A stretch of 64,000 nucleotides of DNA. Source: Tyto alba (taxonomy: Eukaryota; Chordata; Aves; Strigiformes; Tytonidae). Numbering within the stretch: the first letter of the stretch is position 1; each line of letters starts with the position of its first letter. The notes beneath the pieces were generated by a model, which made no database searches, was not told the origin of the DNA, and saw nothing but the letters and a program-made list of their open reading frames with translations. The position numbers were made by a program, and so were the translations under genes. Below are positions 11,211-23,786 of this stretch, one piece after another. The stretch covers positions 7,391,752 to 7,455,751 of the forward strand of contig NW_024881301.1 in the NCBI RefSeq assembly GCF_018691265.1, in the 5' to 3' direction.

Positions 11211-14200
11211 CATTTGAAATTAGATTACCACTATTAACTATGACCCAGGCTTGAGGACAAAAAGATGACAGAGATAGTAGAAGGCAAAATTTGGTTCCAT
11301 GTTTAGACTTAGATTCAAGAAAATACTTTTCATACTCCTATTTTGGCTCCTAAATTTTAATTAATTGGAATTTGGAAGTATTTAAGAATATACATATTCT
11401 TATATGCATATCAGAACTTAATGAACAATGCTATTGATGCTATCTGAGCCCAAAATCTTCCACGTTTAGATTACAGGGATGGAAGTTTGAAAAAAATACT
11501 TTCTTTTTTCTTATTTTAGCCAACCTATAGAAATTGGGAAAAAAAAAAAAAAAAAAAAAAAAGCGCTCTATCCTGATGTTGTTTGAGTGCCAAAACAGCT
11601 AATTATATACCTTTCCAGTTGTGAGATTATAAATACTAAAGGTTATTCCATTATTTTACAACTTGAAAGGTAATTTATTCCAAGATCAGTGAGGCTTCTT
11701 TGTCTTCAGTGTCATGGACAGAGCTGGTTTAATTATTTTTGAAATAACAATAAAAAGAATATACCCAGTCTCAGAAGATGACAAAAATGCATATTTTATC
11801 AGGTGAAGTAACATATTCCACTTAATTTCACGAGTGAGAGAGAGAGAGAAAGGGCTTTTTTAAACAATTGCCTTCTGACCAAAACATAACAGCTTTAATC
11901 TACAAGGACCTAGAAAAGATGGTGCCACATCTGTTCATCCTTATACTAAATTGCCTTATAAATTTAAAGAAAGAATTATGACACTACAAGACATTTTTTA
12001 ACTTTCTGATAGCAATCTCTATATAGTGCTTGTGGTTTATAAGTCGCTAGTTTTAATTTAGCTGAACAAATGAGTTAACATGAATATACATATAATTTGT
12101 TATTAAATAAAGTCCTTAATGACATTTTTTATGACTGTTGTTGTCTATATGTTTATGTTGTCTATAATCCATATAAAAGCATCGATATGAAGGACTTCAG
12201 CAACCTACTATTGGGCAGGAAGAAACTGAAATGGGTAAAATGACAGAATAAATCACAAAAACTGTATGGACTGTAGACATCTCTGACAGATTTCTGAGGA
12301 CTCTGCAATTTCACTGTCAGTTATTATTTGTGATAAGTCTTACTAAATTGAAATGGAAATAAATGTGGTTAATGAATCTCCCAACATGTTTATATATACT
12401 AAATTAATAACAGAATAGCTGAATTGATATGGTGCACAGGAGTATTTAACAGGTATTAATTTCCTTGTCTGTCTGAAATAAACATTCTGTTAAAGCAGGA
12501 TATGAAATACATATCCATAGCTTTCAAATCAGGAATAACAGCATAATAGATTTCAGTGAAGTATTTGGGGTCTTCTTTTAGTACACAACTGGACTTCACT
12601 GTTCTTTATGGTAAGCTGTCTCCCAAACTCTTCACAGCAGTGCATGAACTTTGATATTTAAAATGGTTACTAAATCTAACCTTTGGTCCATCAGTTCTGC
12701 CTTTGTGAACTATCGATATCAAACAAACATTTAAATCTCAAATCAAATCAACTAAGCAAAAGAAAACCCTGAAGGTCAGGAAGTGGACCAAATTACTATG
12801 GGGAATTCAAATTCTTTGTTCTGGCTTGTCAGTAAGATAATACACTGGGTAATTACTGATGCCTTTCAGGAACCAGAATCTAATCCTAGAGAACAAAAAG
12901 CTTAATCCAGATACAAATAATATTCACATAGTTAAGGAAGCAATATTTACACATAAAGCAAAAATAAGAAGAATGCTATTTAAATGCAATGCATGTAAAA
13001 GCTATCAACAGTTTTGAAAGAAAAAAAATAATAATAAAAAAAACCACACAGAAAACCCCTGAACAAGCAAACAAAAAAACCCAACCAAAACAAAACCCAT
13101 AAATGCTTTTTGATTTAATGATATACTACTTACATTCTATTACCAAATCTGTCCTGAGGGGGGAGGTAAATAGCCACATTTTTATGTTACCATAAAGAAA
13201 AAGGAACTAGCAAAAACTGCTCATTCTCCCTGTGTACATAACTTCAGCTCATGTGAACTTAATTTGCTGAAAATTCTTTTATTGCCACTAGTCATTTTTT
13301 TAACTTCATGATACAAACCTCAGAAACTTTAGATTTGCATAATAAACCAAAATGTTACATAAACGATGTTAGGAAGACAGTATAGAGTTTGACAGCACAA
13401 AGTAAATGCTGATTAGGAATAAAATGCCGTAACTGATATGAGTGAAGAATTCTGACTTGTGACTAAGAATCACATGTAAAACATACATCATGAAATCTTA
13501 ACTTCATTAGAGCTGATGGGATTTTGACTATTAACTTTGATAGGGCAACAGTAAGTAAAGATAGAAGGATAAATCAAGATTGAATCACAAATAAGTGAAA
13601 AATATAGAACTAAGAAATATATAAGAACTAAAACGTTGGAATAAAGTATCAATTACCCTGCTTGATTTTGCATACAACAGGTCAAGCAGCATAGTGCGTT
13701 TGCAACTTTTCTTTTATAAAAAAAGAGGAAGATTAAGAACAAATAAAGGCAATGTTATGTCATGTACTACCAATTAATGCCCTCAGTTTTGTATTCTGTT
13801 TTTCAGCAGGATTTTCTTCTACCTGGAGTCTGCCAGTACTGTAGCTTTATTTTAATAATACCTCAATGAGAGCATTTTGCTGCAGTAACTTACCAGCAAA
13901 ACACAAAATTTTCTCTAATGTTCCAGTTCCACTCTACATCAAATATAAATCTCAATCTGGGCCATCCAATAAGAAGCATATATACATTTAAGCACAAAGC
14001 AGTTCATCTGATTTCAGTTTCACAATGATGTGGTTTGCTAGATTGCAGTTTAAACTGACAAAAATTAGCTATAAGGTTCATAGTTATAAGTTCTCCACAT
14101 GCAGCTAATTTATCATTTTGGATCTAAAATCAGACTAAAATGATGCAATCACAAGAACGAAAAAGTGCATTAAACAAGCCTAAATCTTGGTCTAATACTA

Positions 14201-15448
14201 CATGTCTGGTAAAACTAAGGACAAGTGTACGTACAGGTGAGTTATACCTTGGTTAAGAACATTTTTCTCTCTTAGCCACAACCCAGTTGTGTGCTGGCTA
14301 TAGCAGGATATAGTTGTCTTCTGTAGAGCTAGAGAAATCCAAAAGCTTTTCTACAAAGTAGCAACTGCTAGCAGCTTTTAGGAGTCTCCTGGCAGAAGAG
14401 GATCAGTGATTTCTCATATTTTCTCCTCTCATACTTGCATTCAGATAAAAACGGCATGTTAAAATGAGCTCTTCTCTATTATATGATTATTTTTTTGTGT
14501 GCTAGAGGATACCTCCAGAAACTGCCTGAGCTTACTTCAGCACTGCTTTGAGCAGCAAAAAGCATTCCTAATCTCAGCAGTGAATCTAGCTCACACCATC
14601 TAAAAATTAACCATATTAAATGGCTATTTCCTGCAAAGTATGAAATAAATATCAGCAACAATCTCACATCTGTAAAATTTCCTACTGCAGGCAGTTCAGA
14701 ACATGAAAATTTGCTTTCATTGCTCACTGGAAGTTGCTATTGGTAATCCAGGAGGGAGAAGATCCACAGGAATCACATCTGAGTATCAGCACATTAGCTA
14801 ATTCTCCTGTGCCTGTCTTTTGCCAGCCTAATAAGTAAAATCAGTGTGAAAATACGACAAGACTCTGTGCTTGCTGCACTGCTTTCCAGACAGAGGTGAG
14901 GAGCAACTTTCTCAAGAAGTGCACCAGGGCTGCATGCAAGCTACTAAGGAACAAATTTTTAGTTTCTGTCCAATGACTGTTGGTCAGTTAACAAACACTC
15001 AGTCATTAAACATTTTACTGCATGAAAACATACATGCTACCTGCCATGTATCATTTATTACTTCATCATTTCCATGTGTACACTCCCTTGCTGAATTGTG
15101 TATCTCAAGTTTGACCAGTGCGCTCCCATCTGAAGAGGAAGAAAACAAAGTGTCAATGCAATAGTTGTTGTATCATAAATAAAATTGTGAAGGTTCATGG
15201 GGGGTAGCAGTATAAATGTCCAGTAATTCTTGTCCCTTTCCAAGTCTGAAATGTTTTCCAAAAGTGCTTCCCTAGTTCAGCCCTGGATAAGCCACTAGCA
15301 ACCTAGGTCAACTGTGCAGAGGCAGAAAGGGGTGTAGGGAGGTGCTGCTTGTCTTCTCTCAGCTGCAAATGGTACATTGCAAAACGAGGAATGATCAGTA
15401 TCTTGGCTTGTATACTTGCTAGTGATGACATCAACCACAATAGTGTGG

Positions 15449-15487
15449 TTTTTTTTGGTTTTTTTTTTGTTTTTTTTTTTTTTTTTC
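15449..15487. repeat. T-rich low-complexity tract
   Basis: Runs of T broken by GG and single G. This is the complement of the A/C tracts seen elsewhere in the window. Confidence 0.85.
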
Positions 15488-18189
15488 AAGTATTGGCAAT
15501 GAAGAATGGTATTATTTCAAAACTTCCAGCTGAAATACTTCTAGTCATAGGGTTTGGTTGCCTGCAGCAATGAATTCAACCGGTTGATGATGCGCTACAC
15601 CCAGCAAAAGCTCCCTCCCTAAACAAGTTTCTCCTCAGGAAGTGCTGTGGCCTTGCAGCTTCCAATTCTGCAGTCAGGTTGCCCCATTGCCCCATCCCAG
15701 AATACGAGAGGATGTAAAATATACTATACCGTGAAAATCATTGACAAAACAATTAAGTGAGTTCTGTGTAAGGCTGTTTGCCAGTGCATTCAGCCCCAAC
15801 ATGGGAAGTATTTCATGCTTTCTGCATCACTAATTTCAGCAGGTTATCTGAAATAGGAAAACCATGAAAAAATAGATAAAAGACATGCTTAAAACAGAAA
15901 GAACCCTTGACATCAGCAACACTGTTTTGCTCATTTCCACACTTTAAAGCCCCCAATACACTGGATTATTACCCTGGGATGTTCAAGGAGGCAAAACACT
16001 GGTGAAAAAGAGACACTCCTTGAAGACACTGGAAGCAGGGGGAGTATAGTGACCCTGACCAGGAGACAGCTGTACATCCAGGAGTCAGTGATCCACAGCA
16101 CAGTAAATCTGAGCAGGCCCAGGTCTGTGCTCTGTGCTCTGCTGCCTTCAGGCCTGTGTTGCAGTGCACAAAGCCCTTGCCCGCAGGATAAACTCCACCA
16201 GCAACTCGGCACAGAGGAGCCTGCAGGCAGTTCCCTCTTGGCTCAGGCGATTACACCACCTGCGTGGCCTTGCCTTTATCTAGAAGTGCAGCAAGAAGTT
16301 CTCATGTGAACACCCTTTATGAACAGCTATCTTCTTGTAAGAAAATTAAAGTAGCTTGAATGACCAAGGAGGAGCTTCCTTCCACGGATGGGATCTGTGC
16401 AGCCTGCCGTGGGAGAAATCCAACCAGGGTCAGTCCAGTGCTGCAGGAATGTGGGGTTCACAGCATCTGAAGGGACATAAGTTTTACTCACTATCTGTAT
16501 TATTCTTCCCTATTCTGTCTTTTTAAAACGGTAATTTTATTACGGCATTTGTTGTCAAAGATTCAGAGAAAAACCCTGCACGGTCCCTCTCAATTAATTT
16601 CCCCTACTCCCTGGTGCAGAACAGGGACCTACGGTATAACTGACTGGTTGAAGGGTAAAGCTCTGTGCTATAAACTCTGTGCTGCATTGCAACAGGTTAT
16701 AGAGTAGGGGGATGCTGATACTTTTATTGCAAAAATTATAATAAATATCAGAAAATAAATATATGAATATAGTATTTCTGTATGTAAAATATAATACAAA
16801 ATAGGAGGAGGGAGGGATGCTTGATTTTATTGTGAGGTTGCTTGGATCTGTTATGGCATTGTGAAAGATGGCTTAAAGCCAGAAGCAAGAGGAAGAAATA
16901 AGGGGAGAGAAGCTCAGGCAGACTGACAGCTGTCACTGAGAGCATAGGAAAAGATGTGAATGTGGGCACAAAACAGCTTGTGCTCTGAAAATAAGGACAG
17001 CAACCTGAAGACCTGCTCTTAAGAAAGCCAGTGTGATCCTTCACTGTGATCTCTCAGATGTCATATATTTATTGCTGAAGCATCCCTGGGAGCAGATCTC
17101 TTAACTATGATAAACTAATTTAAAATAATGAAAAGCAGGAAAAGTCCAAGCATGGTAAATTTGTGTTATCTCTGCAAGTGTCAAACTGTTCTTCTTTGGT
17201 ACTTCATTCCTAAAACATTAAAAATATATGTAGCTATAGACAATACAGAAAAATTAAGCACACCTCATTATTTCCGTCTCAAGAGTTTCACAAGAATTGC
17301 TCAGGTTTAAACTTGCCCACTTTTGGAACAGAAGTTTCATCCTAATCTTTTCAGGTAGTTTCTCATGGCACCTGTGGCTCCTGCCCTGCCTTCTCAGCGC
17401 TCCTTCTGCATGTCACAAACTCAGTCGTGCCTCAACGCTGCAGAGCTTCCCTGGTTCCGCAGTGAATTCCTGCAGGATTTCAAAGGCACAGCGGGAGCTT
17501 TCAAAATGCAACACCCCTCTCAGGTGCTAAAGGCAGAAAAACAAGGTGCCAGCTCTTGGTTTCAGGTGAAAAGTGGAGAATAAATAAGGGCAGGACTAAG
17601 AGGTGGGAAGGAGTGGCGCAGCAAGGGGCCCCGAACCAAGAGGTTGCTTCACTTTTTGCGCCGCTGTAGTGCCAGAACTCTGGCTCTCGGGTTGTTTTGG
17701 GGCACGTTGTTCTCAGGAGCGGCGCATGTATTCGCAATTTTCCCTTACGTGCCCCACTTTCGCATACGAGACTGAAGCGATTTTCCAGGACGCCCCTTTT
17801 TCCCCCCGGGTCATACATCATCCTCGTACTCTGCCCGTGTCCCCACGTCCCCTCTCGGTAGCTCCCCCTCGGCAGAGGCGCGGGGCTGGGGCGGCCGCCC
17901 CGGGGAGGCAGCGGCGCCCCCGCCTGCGCCCGCTGTGCGGCCCCATTTCTCCCCTCCCGCCTCCTCGGGCAGGTTACGGCGAGCCCCGGACTCCGGGACC
18001 GGCCCCACGCGTGCAGAACAAGCCCCGCCGCCCGCTCCCACCCGGCCGTGGGGGGGGCGGGGGCGGGGGGGAGGCGGGGCCGTGGCGGGAGCGGGGCGGA
18101 GCGCTGCCCCGCCGAGAGCTCGCGCCGCCCGGCCTGCGCGGCGGGGGCGGGGGGAAGCGGCCCGCGCGGCCGAGGCGCCGCCGCCGGTG

Positions 18190-18199
18190 GTCACGTGCG
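18190..18199 (+). promoter_or_regulatory. OSBPL1A: CLEAR-like E-box GTCACGTGCG
   Basis: Matches eight of ten positions of the TFEB/TFE3 CLEAR consensus (GTCACGTGAC), with a perfect CACGTG core inside the OSBPL1A CpG island. USF, MYC/MAX or BHLHE40 could also bind it. Confidence 0.5.
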
Positions 18200-18677
18200 G
18201 GGCCGGTGCGTATAACGCAACGGGAGGGTGGAGGGGGGGCGGTGGCGGGAGCGGCGCGGCGCGGCTGGTGGTCAGCCCACCCCACTCCACCCGCGTGTTT
18301 TCTTCCGTGGCGCGCAGTGGGGGGGGGGGGGGGGGGATGCGGGGGCGGCAGGATTGAGCCGCCCTGCCGCTGCGGCGTTTGCTTTGTTGCTGCCGTTATT
18401 GCGTGCGTTGCTGTCCCCTCCTCCCGCGGAGCGGGAGGGGACACCAAGTTTGGCAGGAGCCGGCTGCGAGGGGCGCGGCAGGGCCGGGCCGGGGAGGCCT
18501 GCGGGGCCGGCGCTGCGTGAGGGGGTTTGGGTTGTCGCTGCGTTTCGCCCCCCTCAGAGCGCGGGGGGGGGGGGGGGCGCGACCCAAAGTAGGACTCGGG
18601 TCGAGGCTGAGGAGCTGAAGCAGAGGCAGCCTTGGTAGCCGGGGGGGGGGGGGGAGGGTGGGTGTGTCGGGCCTTCG

Positions 18678-19041
18678 GTAAGCGGTGTGAGCGCCCGCTG
18701 TGGTGTGCGGGTGGCCCTTCCTCCTCCGCCTCCTCCTCCTCCCTGCAGCACTCCCGTGGCCGTGGCGGAGCTGCGGCCGGTGCCCGCGGGCGGGGCGGTC
18801 CGCGCCCGGGCTCTCAGCGCGCCTGTCCCCTAGGCGAGAAGCGCAGCTGGTGTGATGCGGGAGCCCGTCGCCTTAAAAGTAATAATAATACTAATTAAAA
18901 AAAAGTGTTCGGTGACCGGTGCGGTAGCGAAGGGCGCGGTTCCAGGCGCAGGCGGGGAACCCCCCCGCCATTCCGCCGAGGCTGGGAGGTACCGGGAACG
19001 GCGCCTGCCCGCGGAAACGGAGAGATCTCCCACTGCCTCTG
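18678..19041 (+). other. OSBPL1A: Likely non-coding first exon of OSBPL1A, 3' end ambiguous
   Basis: Two good donors could end exon 1: TTCG/GTAAGC after 18677 and CTCTG/GTAAGC after 19041. The span given is the stretch that is exonic only if the second is used. The start is not resolvable without transcript ends. The exon carries only 5' UTR, because the start codon is in exon 2. Confidence 0.4.
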
Positions 19042-22000
19042 GTAAGCTTCTTCGGGGCTCCTGGGCTGAAAGGAAGTCTTCGATGTAGCAGAACAAAACT
19101 ATGTGCAGAAAACAGCCAAGAGATGCCCATGAGTAAGGAGTAGTTCAAATAGCCATTACTTTGGCGGTGCTATTGAGCAGATACTGTGTTATTGCATCTG
19201 TGTTAATTGTGACTGATCAGACAGTAACTCGATTTTAGATAGGAGGTGTTTCCACATGAAGCACTGTGAGTGTCGCAGCAGCATGTCCAATTTACAACTT
19301 CTGGAGCCCTTTCACTGAAGATTAAAATAACTACTTTTAGATAACATCACTTGTGCTTCTAGTACTGCAGCTCACTCTTCTTGGAGTAACTCCTGTCCGT
19401 ACGGTGTGTTGTGTGGGTTTGTAGACAGGTTCTGTCTGTTTGTGCGGTTTGGTGCATTTTGCCTTTCTTCTTTACAAGCATCACATTACAATGTGTGCAT
19501 GCAGGGACGTGTAGAAAGTTTTCCTGAGCAAGTATCATCCTTTCTTACAGGAATCTAGTTTTTGTTGCTAGAGGGAGATCTCTTGAAATACTAGCCAGCA
19601 CTGTGCTTTTTGCCAACCTTACTGTTTGTCATGAATGGAGAGCTTCCTATACAACCAATGGCTGCTGACTCAGAGCCTTAACATTAAATTGGGCAGTGGC
19701 AGCACTGCTTCTGCTGCTTGTCAAGGTGCAGCAGAGTGAAAACCAGCCATATTCTGGTTAGTGTGTACTGTCACTGTTCTAGGCTACGTACATGGCAGGA
19801 GGCCTCAGCAGGAGAAAAAAAAGCAAAGCAAAAGCAAGTGGATCTTATCAACAGTGCTGCTCCATGGTCAGGGATGGCAATTCTGGTCTTCAAAGACCAC
19901 TCTGTGAGGAAAACAACTCTTTATTGCTTGGAACAGTTGGGTAAAGTTGGTAGTTAGGTGGCCTTTCATGGTTAAGTATTCTGCAAAACTCCCCCTAGCA
20001 GGCATGCAGGTGGAATGGTAGCCTGGGCTCTCTACTCTGTTGGAAACAACTCCTGTGTGAAGACAGATGCTGTAATAGCGTGAGAAGATCACTCTGGCAT
20101 ATGTCTCGTAGAAGAAGATAAAAGTGGAGCTTCTCAGTGCTATCTTTTTATACCTTCTTAAAGGATAAGATCACATTAGCAGTCAAGTACTGCTCTGGTA
20201 GTCCTAATGAGTTCAACAGAAGTGCCTTGCAGTCACATCTCGGCCGTATAGGAGTCACTAAATATTGATTCTTGTGGTGTTTTCTCATGGTATATCAGTG
20301 GCTGCAGAGACTACCATACAAGCCTTTCAACAGTGCAAGGCATAAAGATGAGCTGTGAAAGGCAGTTTAACCTATACCAGCTGATTAATGAAGTAAGTTA
20401 ATGATAGCACCACCACCGACTGAACAGATATCCGCTCTCTTAAGTGGCTGGTAGCTTTTCATGTAGGCAGCACGATTCATGTAGATTAACCTGCTGGTAG
20501 TATTTTATGGCTGATAAGTCCAAACTAAACTATAAAGTTTCTCCATCAGTGCTGATGGTTTGGCCTGGTACCTCAAAATGGGTGGGTGAGGATTTGAGAG
20601 CTTTCTTGGAGGTGGCTCATGTGACCGAATAAACTCCTGCCTGCAGGGAAATGCACATTGATGAAGTACAGTTGTAAGCGCATAGCACTTTGGTGCCTGT
20701 GTATTGATTTCTTGCTGTACTCTAAACCTTCCACTCAGACTTCGTTGGTGGTTGCTCATCTCCATTCCAGAGCAAATCCTGTTGCTTGAAGCAGTATTTT
20801 CAAGATTATGCTAAGTTCTGTTAAGAGCCCCTTTGCTGCCAGCTTCATTTAGGCACTTCATTTAGCTTGTTAGCTAAAACTTTAGGTTCTGTATCACTTG
20901 TCTGATGAGTAACTGCACACAGATTCACTTTCCAGCCCCAACTGTAGGAACATTTTCATGTGAATGATCCTTCTAACTATGACTAATAGCTAGGCAGTCA
21001 TTCTTCTGCATCACTGCATGCTTCAAGCTTACAAAGTGTATTTGAAATTGGAAGCTTGGCCTAAATGCAAAGTCTTTGGGGACTAAACCAGTGAGGCTGA
21101 CAGTCCCTTCATAGTCATGTTACTATGCATGTCACTCTACTGCTAATGTTTGCTGTAAGAGTCCAAATAAATCAGTGATGTTAACCTAATGACTATGTGA
21201 GGGGAGAGAAATCATGCAAGTAACTTTACACAGTGATTCAGCTTTTGTGTCTCTTATGCTGTTCAAGATTCTGCTCGTGTATAAACTGGCCTTGCTGCAT
21301 ACAAGAGTTGTGCATTTGGATCAGCTTCTTAGTTCCCTTCCCAAGCAGTCTTTTCTTTCTTATCAATATCAAATGCAAACTGCAGATTCTTAATGTGTTG
21401 AAAGTGCATCACTACTCATACCTGCTGTGTATGTGGGATGTTGACAAATGATATGAGATGTTGATAGGTGTGTGTTTCTCTCATCTGAGACATTTGAGAG
21501 ATTGCTAAAGAAATACTGTGTGGGAGAGGATGAAAATGAAGGATGAGCTTTGCTCCCCCACTCCAGCATCCCTCATGATGGGTTAGCCATCAAAATGAGC
21601 TCTATCCTCTTAGCTTTTGGCTGTATGATTCTCAGTGCTGCATTCTGTGTCCCCCTGAAACAGTATCATTCAGCTTCAGAGAAAGTCTTACAGACTGATA
21701 ATACATGAACATACTTGATTTTGATCTTTCTCTAGACACTGGTAGAACTGATTCACCGAGGAAAATTTCACCTGCCCCAGTAACAACAAACTGCTGTGTT
21801 GCCTCAGACAACTGGATAGCCTCCTGTTTAAAGGAGGAGATAGCTTCAGGGCTTGAAGGATTACTAGAAGGAGTAGTAGTGTTTTGTTTTGTTTTTTTCT
21901 AGTAGAACAGAAAAGCAGGCACAAACAAAGAGTATGGTGTAACTGCTGCTGGAGAGTTATTTGTATCCTGTGTCTGTGGTAGATTGCAGGTGACTGATCC

Positions 22001-23663
22001 AGCCTGTTCTCCTGAAACGGGTTAGAAAGGGCTTAGTTTCTGTGAGATTCTTTGAAGACAGATAACCGCTTTCCCTTTGCTGACTGAGCAAAAGGTAGGG
22101 GAGGACTCTGTATTGTGAGCGCTTCGGCAGCTGTGCTGTTCCAGGCTTGTCTGTCTTGAATATTAGAAGGTCTGTCACTATTACAGGCTTTTTATTGCTT
22201 GAGACAGTGAGAACACTGGCTTTTTCTTGCTGCGTAGCTTCTCATCTTATGGTAGTCAAAGAGTTCCCTGCATCTATTTTAGCTGTGAGTGTATGTGGTG
22301 CGATCAAGTTGCCTGTCCAATGCAGCAGAGTGCAAACTGTTTGTGGGACTAATCAAAACCTCTGCTAATATAGGAAAGCTAACTATGTGAAGCCAGAAAT
22401 ATTCTTCATAATCATTAACTGACTTTACCAGATTCTGCAGAATCTAGATTTCTAAACCTAGTATGTCAGGTAAATATGCTAAACTGGAGACTTTAAATTT
22501 GGATCACCTCTTCTTTCACTATTGATTTTAGCAGCAATAAACTGTGTATTGCAGCATGGTCTCTTGAGACTGCCTTTAAAATTGCTTCTTGACACCTCTT
22601 AGAAGCAGAGTATTTAAATAGGACATTAAAATTGTTTTTTGCCTGTGCTGAGATGCATCTGCGCCTAGTAGTTATAACATTTAAAAATTAAAAAAAAACC
22701 CAAACCAAACCAAAACAAAAAAAACCCAAAACAAAACCAAAAAGGGTAAAACAACTTCAGATTATGATTCTGTAAGCGTGGAAAAGGATCGATTAAGATG
22801 TCACTTAATAACTGTATTCTGCAAGAGACCTGGCAAGTAGCAGTATTACTTGCCCAAAGGTCTAAGGCTCCCTTTCTAGTAGAGAGCTGTAAAAACAGTT
22901 ATGCTGACAGGTTTTGTTTTCTCTCTTATTTGAAAGATGTAAACGCTCCTTTTTTTGTAGTTCAAGAGCAATGGTAAGATGAGGATTGGCTAGTGATCTC
23001 TTACAGTTGTGTGTTAACTTCTTTATATTGTACTATTGTGTTTCTTTAAAGATAAGGTCAAATCTACAAAGTTGTTTGAGTATCTGACTCCCCTTCAAGT
23101 CAAGGTTGGAGGGTGTCAGGTATCTGAGCTCAAGAGCTGATAGTACCAGTCACTGATGGGTATCTGAGACCTCCTGCAAACACAGATTCTGTTCCTCAGA
23201 GTTGGCAGCCAAAATAAGTCTCAGTTAATTCAGAAGAAATACTTGGGTTAAAGGTCATACATAATTTTATTTTTTTCTTTTCCACATTGCTTCTGGAAAC
23301 CTTAAGGGGTAAAGGTAAAAACCTTAAGAGGAGGAAGTAAGTGCTTACTGGTTATACTTGTAGCAAAGCTTGCCTTGTTTGTGGCATACAAACTCCTAAG
23401 CCACACTTAGAACCTAGAAAACCAAGAAGCAAGAAAACGGATATTTTCTTATTTAACTTTATTTGCTTGAGGAATTTTAATGCCTCTTAATGGCATGACT
23501 GAGTGCTGGACTGTTGAAAGCAGCTTACACATTAAATGTGTTCCACAGAAGAAATAAAATAATCATCTTTCTTATACCAGTGTTAGTATTAAATAAGGGA
23601 GAAAAGTGACATAATATAGCATCATAAGAGATTGCAAAATATTTTTTTTCATATCTTTATTAG
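19042..23663 (+). other. OSBPL1A: OSBPL1A intron 1
   Basis: 4.6 kb, with moderate GC at its start and AT-rich toward the end. An A/C low-complexity tract lies at about 22687-22742. No exon or classifiable transposon was recognised. Confidence 0.7.
22687..22742 (+). repeat. A-rich tract with CC/CCC interruptions
   Basis: AAAACCCAAACC-like low-complexity sequence of the kind recurring at 13.0, 30.3 and 48.0 kb. Confidence 0.85.
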
Positions 23664-23786
23664 AGATGAGTACTGAAGCAGAACAGCAGCTTCTCCATGA
23701 TGCTAGAAATGGAAATGCTGAAGAAGTTAAACAGCTGTTGGATACCATGGACAAAGGAGAAATAAGCTTTGATATCAACTGTAAAG
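23664..23786 (+). CDS. OSBPL1A: OSBPL1A exon 2 (start codon)
   Basis: The acceptor is TTATTAG at 23663 (or AG at 23665) and the donor is AAAG/GTAATC. The ATG is at 23666. It encodes residues 1-40, beginning MSTEAEQQLLHDARNGNAEE and ending SFDINCK, plus the first base of Gly41. Confidence 0.95.

Larger units (their letters stand above)
9641..17850. other. Intergenic region between IMPACT and OSBPL1A
   Basis: About 8.2 kb between divergent promoters, mostly AT-rich. It contains a degraded CR1 copy (about 10.27-11.21 kb), a poly-A run at 11539-11562, a short GA repeat near 11836-11850, an A/C low-complexity tract at about 13020-13100 and a T-rich tract at 15449-15487. GC rises from about 16 kb toward the OSBPL1A island. 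No gene was recognised. Open frames here are short and lack splice or homology support. Confidence 0.7.
17870..19041 (+). promoter_or_regulatory. OSBPL1A: CpG island, promoter of the long OSBPL1A transcript (ORP1L)
   Basis: Strongly GC- and CpG-rich DNA of about 1.2 kb lies 4.6 kb before the coding start, on the side expected for the 5' end. It contains an E-box (18192-18197), several long G runs on the sense strand (18319-18336, 18563-18577, 18641-18654) and two candidate first-exon donors. Long open frames of up to 305 codons across it, on both strands, are GC artefacts rather than genes. There is no TATA box, so dispersed initiation is likely. Confidence 0.85.

Noticed and set aside
15931..16309. 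Overlapping 86-93 codon frames on both strands upstream of OSBPL1A
   Set aside because: No homology that I recognise, no consistent splice sites, and mutual overlap on opposite strands.
9166..18200. A single bidirectional promoter for IMPACT and OSBPL1A
   Set aside because: The two starts lie in separate CpG islands about 8.5 kb apart with AT-rich, CR1-bearing DNA between them.
17603..18520. 305-codon plus-strand open frame across the OSBPL1A island
   Set aside because: It is rich in Gly, Ala, Arg and Pro, overlaps other long frames on both strands, and follows from lack of stop codons in GC-rich DNA. No domain or splice logic supports it.
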